In this document: in pieces, positions 39,788 through 41,880 of the stretch
Layout of the letters: each line of letters starts with the position of its first letter
Numbering within the stretch: position 1 is the first letter of the stretch
The notes under the pieces: model-generated
The model's input: only the letters and a program-made list of their open reading frames with translations
Databases searched by the model: none
What the model was told of the DNA's origin: nothing
Position numbers and translations under genes: made by a program
Assembly: GCA_017504405.1 (NCBI GenBank)
Contig: JAFVRG010000020.1
Span: 1-41,880, forward strand
Origin: Clostridia bacterium
Lineage (GTDB): Bacteria; Bacillota; Clostridia; Oscillospirales; CAG-272
Direction: 5' to 3'
DNA: 41,880 nucleotides

Positions 39788-41394
39788 AAACACTCATAAT
39801 CAGTCAGCTGCCGCTTCTGCCCGACGAGGATGAGGCGGCGGTTATCGTACGGGCGAAAAAGCGAATATCAAGGCTCGGTGTCAACGCAACCGACTGCGAG
39901 GGATATATCTATCGCCGCTCGGTTGACGCAAGGAAGCAAAATGACGTCAAATTTGTCTGCTCGGTAGCCCTTTCGGGTGATTTCCCGACTGACAATGCGC
40001 AGATTATGAAGCGCCTTGCCGACAACGGCGTGACGGAGCTTCGCTCGGGCGAGCCGTCGGTTGTTCACGGTGATGGAGAAATGCAGGGGCGTGCCGTAAT
40101 TGTCGGAACAGGACCTGCGGGCTTGTTTGCGGGTCTTTTATTAGCAGAAAACGGTTACTCGCCGATACTTATTGAGCGTGGCGGTGACGTTGATGCACGT
40201 GTTCGGGCAATAGAAAAATTCAAGAGCGAGAGAATTCTCGACACGGATACCAATATCCAGTTCGGCGCAGGCGGAGCGGGCACCTTCTCGGACGGCAAGC
40301 TCGTGACCAGGGTTAACGACCCTCTTTGCGGATATATTCTGCGCCGTTTCGTTGAATTTGGCGCACCGAAGGAGATTTTGTATACGGCAAGACCACATAT
40401 AGGAACGGACTATCTTCGTCTTGTAGTCAAAAACATGACCGAGCATATAATATCGCTTGGGGCAGAGATACGCTATAACACAAAGCTGCTCGATATATCA
40501 GTTTCGGGTAACAGGGCAATTTCGGTCAGAACAACGGGCGGCGATATAGAGGCGGGTGCGGTAGTGCTTGCTATCGGTCACAGCGCCCGTGATACTTATA
40601 AAATGCTGCTTTCCAAGAGCTTTGTCATCGAGCCGAAGCCTTTTTCAGTTGGTGTGCGTGTTGAGCATTTGCGTGAGGATATAAACCGTGCAATGTACGG
40701 CAACTTTGCCGAGCACCCTGCATTTTCCTCGGCAGAGTATAATCTGTCCTGCAATACTAAAATCAGAGGCGCTTATACCTTTTGTATGTGCCCCGGCGGA
40801 AGTGTTGTTGCGGCGGCGAGCGAGGAGGGAGGCGTCGTTGTCAACGGTATGAGCACTCACGCCAGAAATTCCGATAATTCCAATTCGGCGGTTGCTGTGT
40901 CGGTGTTCAGGGAGGATTACGGGAACACCCCCGACGGCGCTATTGAATTTCAGCGTAAAATCGAGCGCCGTGCATTCCGTGCGGGCGGTGGAGATTACAG
41001 CGCACCCATAATCACTCTCGGTGATTTTCTGGGTGGCGAGCGGGCAACCCATTTGCCAAAGAGGGTTATGCCTACCTATATGGACGGTGAGGGCGTGAGG
41101 CTTGCCTCTCCCGAGGAATATCTGCCCGATTTCGTCACGAAAAATCTGCGCTCCGCATTTTTGGAGTTCGATAAAAAAATCAAGGGCTTTGCTGTCCCCG
41201 ATGCCGTTCTCACAGGCGCGGAAACACGCACCAGCGCACCCGTGCGCATAATGCGTGGGGAGGATAGATGCGCTCTTGGATATGACAATATTTATCCTTG
41301 CGGAGAGGGCGCAGGATATGCGGGCGGAATAACAAGCGCCGCCCTTGACGGTATAAATACAGCCCTTTCGATTATGGCAAAATTCAAGCCGTAA
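39784..41394 (+). CDS. FAD-dependent dehydrogenase-like flavoprotein (COG2509)
   Basis: A 536-residue flavoprotein. N-terminal about 90 residues form a small conserved alpha/beta domain; then the dinucleotide motif AVIVGTGPAGLFAGLLLAENG, the FGAGGAGTFSDGKL motif, a middle VLAIGHSARDTYKML segment, and the C-terminal YPCGEGAGYAGGITSAALDG that binds FAD. This pattern is typical of the uncharacterised COG2509 family, common in anaerobes. The start is ATG 39784 (ATGA overlap with the microprotein); a start at 39754 would read into the microprotein. The substrate is unknown. Confidence 0.9.
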   Translation: MKTLIISQLPLLPDEDEAAVIVRAKKRISRLGVNATDCEGYIYRRSVDARKQNDVKFVCSVALSGDFPTDNAQIMKRLADNGVTELRSGEPSVVHGDGEMQGRAVIVGTGPAGLFAGLLLAENGYSPILIERGGDVDARVRAIEKFKSERILDTDTNIQFGAGGAGTFSDGKLVTRVNDPLCGYILRRFVEFGAPKEILYTARPHIGTDYLRLVVKNMTEHIISLGAEIRYNTKLLDISVSGNRAISVRTTGGDIEAGAVVLAIGHSARDTYKMLLSKSFVIEPKPFSVGVRVEHLREDINRAMYGNFAEHPAFSSAEYNLSCNTKIRGAYTFCMCPGGSVVAAASEEGGVVVNGMSTHARNSDNSNSAVAVSVFREDYGNTPDGAIEFQRKIERRAFRAGGGDYSAPIITLGDFLGGERATHLPKRVMPTYMDGEGVRLASPEEYLPDFVTKNLRSAFLEFDKKIKGFAVPDAVLTGAETRTSAPVRIMRGEDRCALGYDNIYPCGEGAGYAGGITSAALDGINTALSIMAKFKP

Positions 41395-41408
41395 TTTCCC
41401 CTCTAAAT

Positions 41409-41544
41409 TTGACCGCAGGTCAACACCGCTTGTGCCTTGCGCAACACATTTGGCTGTGCCAACATCACTTGCGCCCTGCGCAACATCGTTTGTGCTTTAC
41501 ACAACATCATTTGGCTGTGTCAACATCACTTGCGCCAAGCGCAA
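41409..41544 (+). repeat. Array of seven tandem mini-hairpins (TTG...CAA units)
   Basis: Seven units start at 41409, 41430, 41450, 41469, 41490, 41511 and 41530 (about 20 bases apart). Each is TTG + 2-3 bases, a 3-5 base loop, the complement, then CAA, joined by CAYCRY-like spacers (mostly CATCAC/CATCAT). Stems: TTGACC/GGTCAA, TTGTGC/GCGCAA, TTGGC/GCCAA, TTGCGC/GCGCAA, TTGTG/CACAA, TTGGC/GTCAA, TTGCGC/GCGCAA. Stem bases differ between units yet stay paired, with three wobbles. Units 1-3 and 4-6 also repeat as a block of about 60 bases. The array fills the gap before the RseC-like gene, ending 4 bases before its AAAGGAG. Confidence 0.88.
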
Positions 41545-41559
41545 CAGAAAGGAGTCGCT

Positions 41560-41880
41560 ATGACAACTGAGGGCAGAGTAATATCCCTTGATAATGAATA
41601 CGCAACTGTCAGAGTTACGAGAATGTCCGCATGCGACTCCTGCCATAAGAGCGCCGAGGGTTGCGCTGTCTGCTCCCTTTCGGGTGCTAAAAAAACTATG
41701 GACGTAAGGGTTAAAAATACCCTTGATGCCCACCTTGGCGACAGGGTCAGGCTCGAAGCAAATTCCGGGCTCGTGCTTTTTTATGCGGCGTGCGTCTTTC
41801 TTTTCCCGATTGCGCTTGCGCTCGCTCTTTACTTTGTCGCCCTTCATCTTTTCGGCGATTCGTCGCCCATTGTCTTTCTT
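41560..41880 (+). CDS. RseC/SoxR-reducing-system-like protein, N-terminal part
   Basis: The first 107 codons of a RseC (MucC)-type protein, cut by the window end. The N-terminal domain has the expected MTTEGRVISLDNEYATVRV opening and four cysteines C25, C28, C35 and C38 in the C-x2-C...C-x2-C arrangement of the family, then a hydrophobic helix pair (LVLFYAACVFLFPIALALALYF). RseC takes part in the Rsx/SoxR-reducing electron transport system in Proteobacteria; in Clostridia it is commonly found with Rnf complexes, here not visible. The AAAGGAG site and ATG 41560 set the start. Confidence 0.85.
   Translation, partial: MTTEGRVISLDNEYATVRVTRMSACDSCHKSAEGCAVCSLSGAKKTMDVRVKNTLDAHLGDRVRLEANSGLVLFYAACVFLFPIALALALYFVALHLFGDSSPIVFL

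Noticed and set aside
41409..41544. CRISPR array
   Set aside because: Units are only about 20 bases, no unique spacers of 25-40 bases separate them, and no cas genes are near; the variation is inside paired stems.
41497..41847. 116-codon frame on the minus strand opposite the RseC-like gene
   Set aside because: It runs into the hairpin array, lacks a ribosome site, and the plus strand has clear RseC signatures.

Overview
The window looks like a chromosomal segment of an anaerobic, low-to-mid GC Firmicute of the class Clostridia, probably an uncultured gut-type lineage. The reasons are: an IspH-ribosomal protein S1 fusion, a MecA-like adaptor, a TIGR04086-type membrane protein beside YajC, a MurR/RpiR regulator, CdaA, an RseC-like protein in a Gram-positive setting, strong AAGGAGG ribosome binding sites, many sigma-A type promoters with 16-17 bp spacers, and dense operons with ATGA overlaps. 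This rests on reading sequence and gene order, not on a database search. There are about 45 protein genes, no rRNA or tRNA genes, and no gene-free stretch longer than about 240 bases.

Region 1 (1-9142, mostly minus): the start of an aminotransferase, an SLC13-type permease, a TtcA-like tRNA thiolase and a plus-strand cell-wall amidase. These are followed by a minus operon ftsK - DJ-1/PfpI - GNAT - degenerate CPBP membrane protein - zinc-ribbon protein. Region 2 (9288-12726, plus): a split TSUP transporter pair, a shortened serine acetyltransferase relative directly before cysS, and a MecA-like gene followed by a scar repeat of its own 3' end. Region 3 (12843-16403, minus): operon plsY - methyltransferase - tsaE - tsaB - rpiB. 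Region 4 (16532-21276, plus): QueG-like reductase, VanZ, CPBP protease, DUF3810 metalloprotease, then murA behind a terminator-like hairpin. Region 5 (21251-29427, minus): gltX - murR - BaiN-like flavoprotein - cmk/plsC fusion - ispH/rpsA fusion, and a separate yajC - TIGR04086 unit. Region 6 (29569-32289, plus): a sensor kinase without a partner regulator, then dinB.

Region 7 (about 32307-35622): an AT-rich cassette with one helicase-IV-like gene carrying a nuclease-like insert and two zinc fingers. It has its own promoter and terminators and is bounded by imperfect inverted repeats, so it looks acquired. Region 8 (35621-38626, minus): a Crp/Fnr regulator and an ABC importer of the nitrate/sulfonate/taurine type. 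Region 9 (38833-41880, plus): the c-di-AMP cyclase cdaA, a 39-codon membrane microprotein, a COG2509 flavoprotein, an array of seven tiny hairpins, and an RseC-like gene cut by the window end.

The most unusual items are the hairpin array at 41409-41544, where stems vary but pairing is kept; the bounded helicase cassette; the microprotein after cdaA, where cdaR is usually found; the cdaA RHR-to-RHL change; the cysE relative that has lost its catalytic region; and two consecutive gene fusions in one operon.
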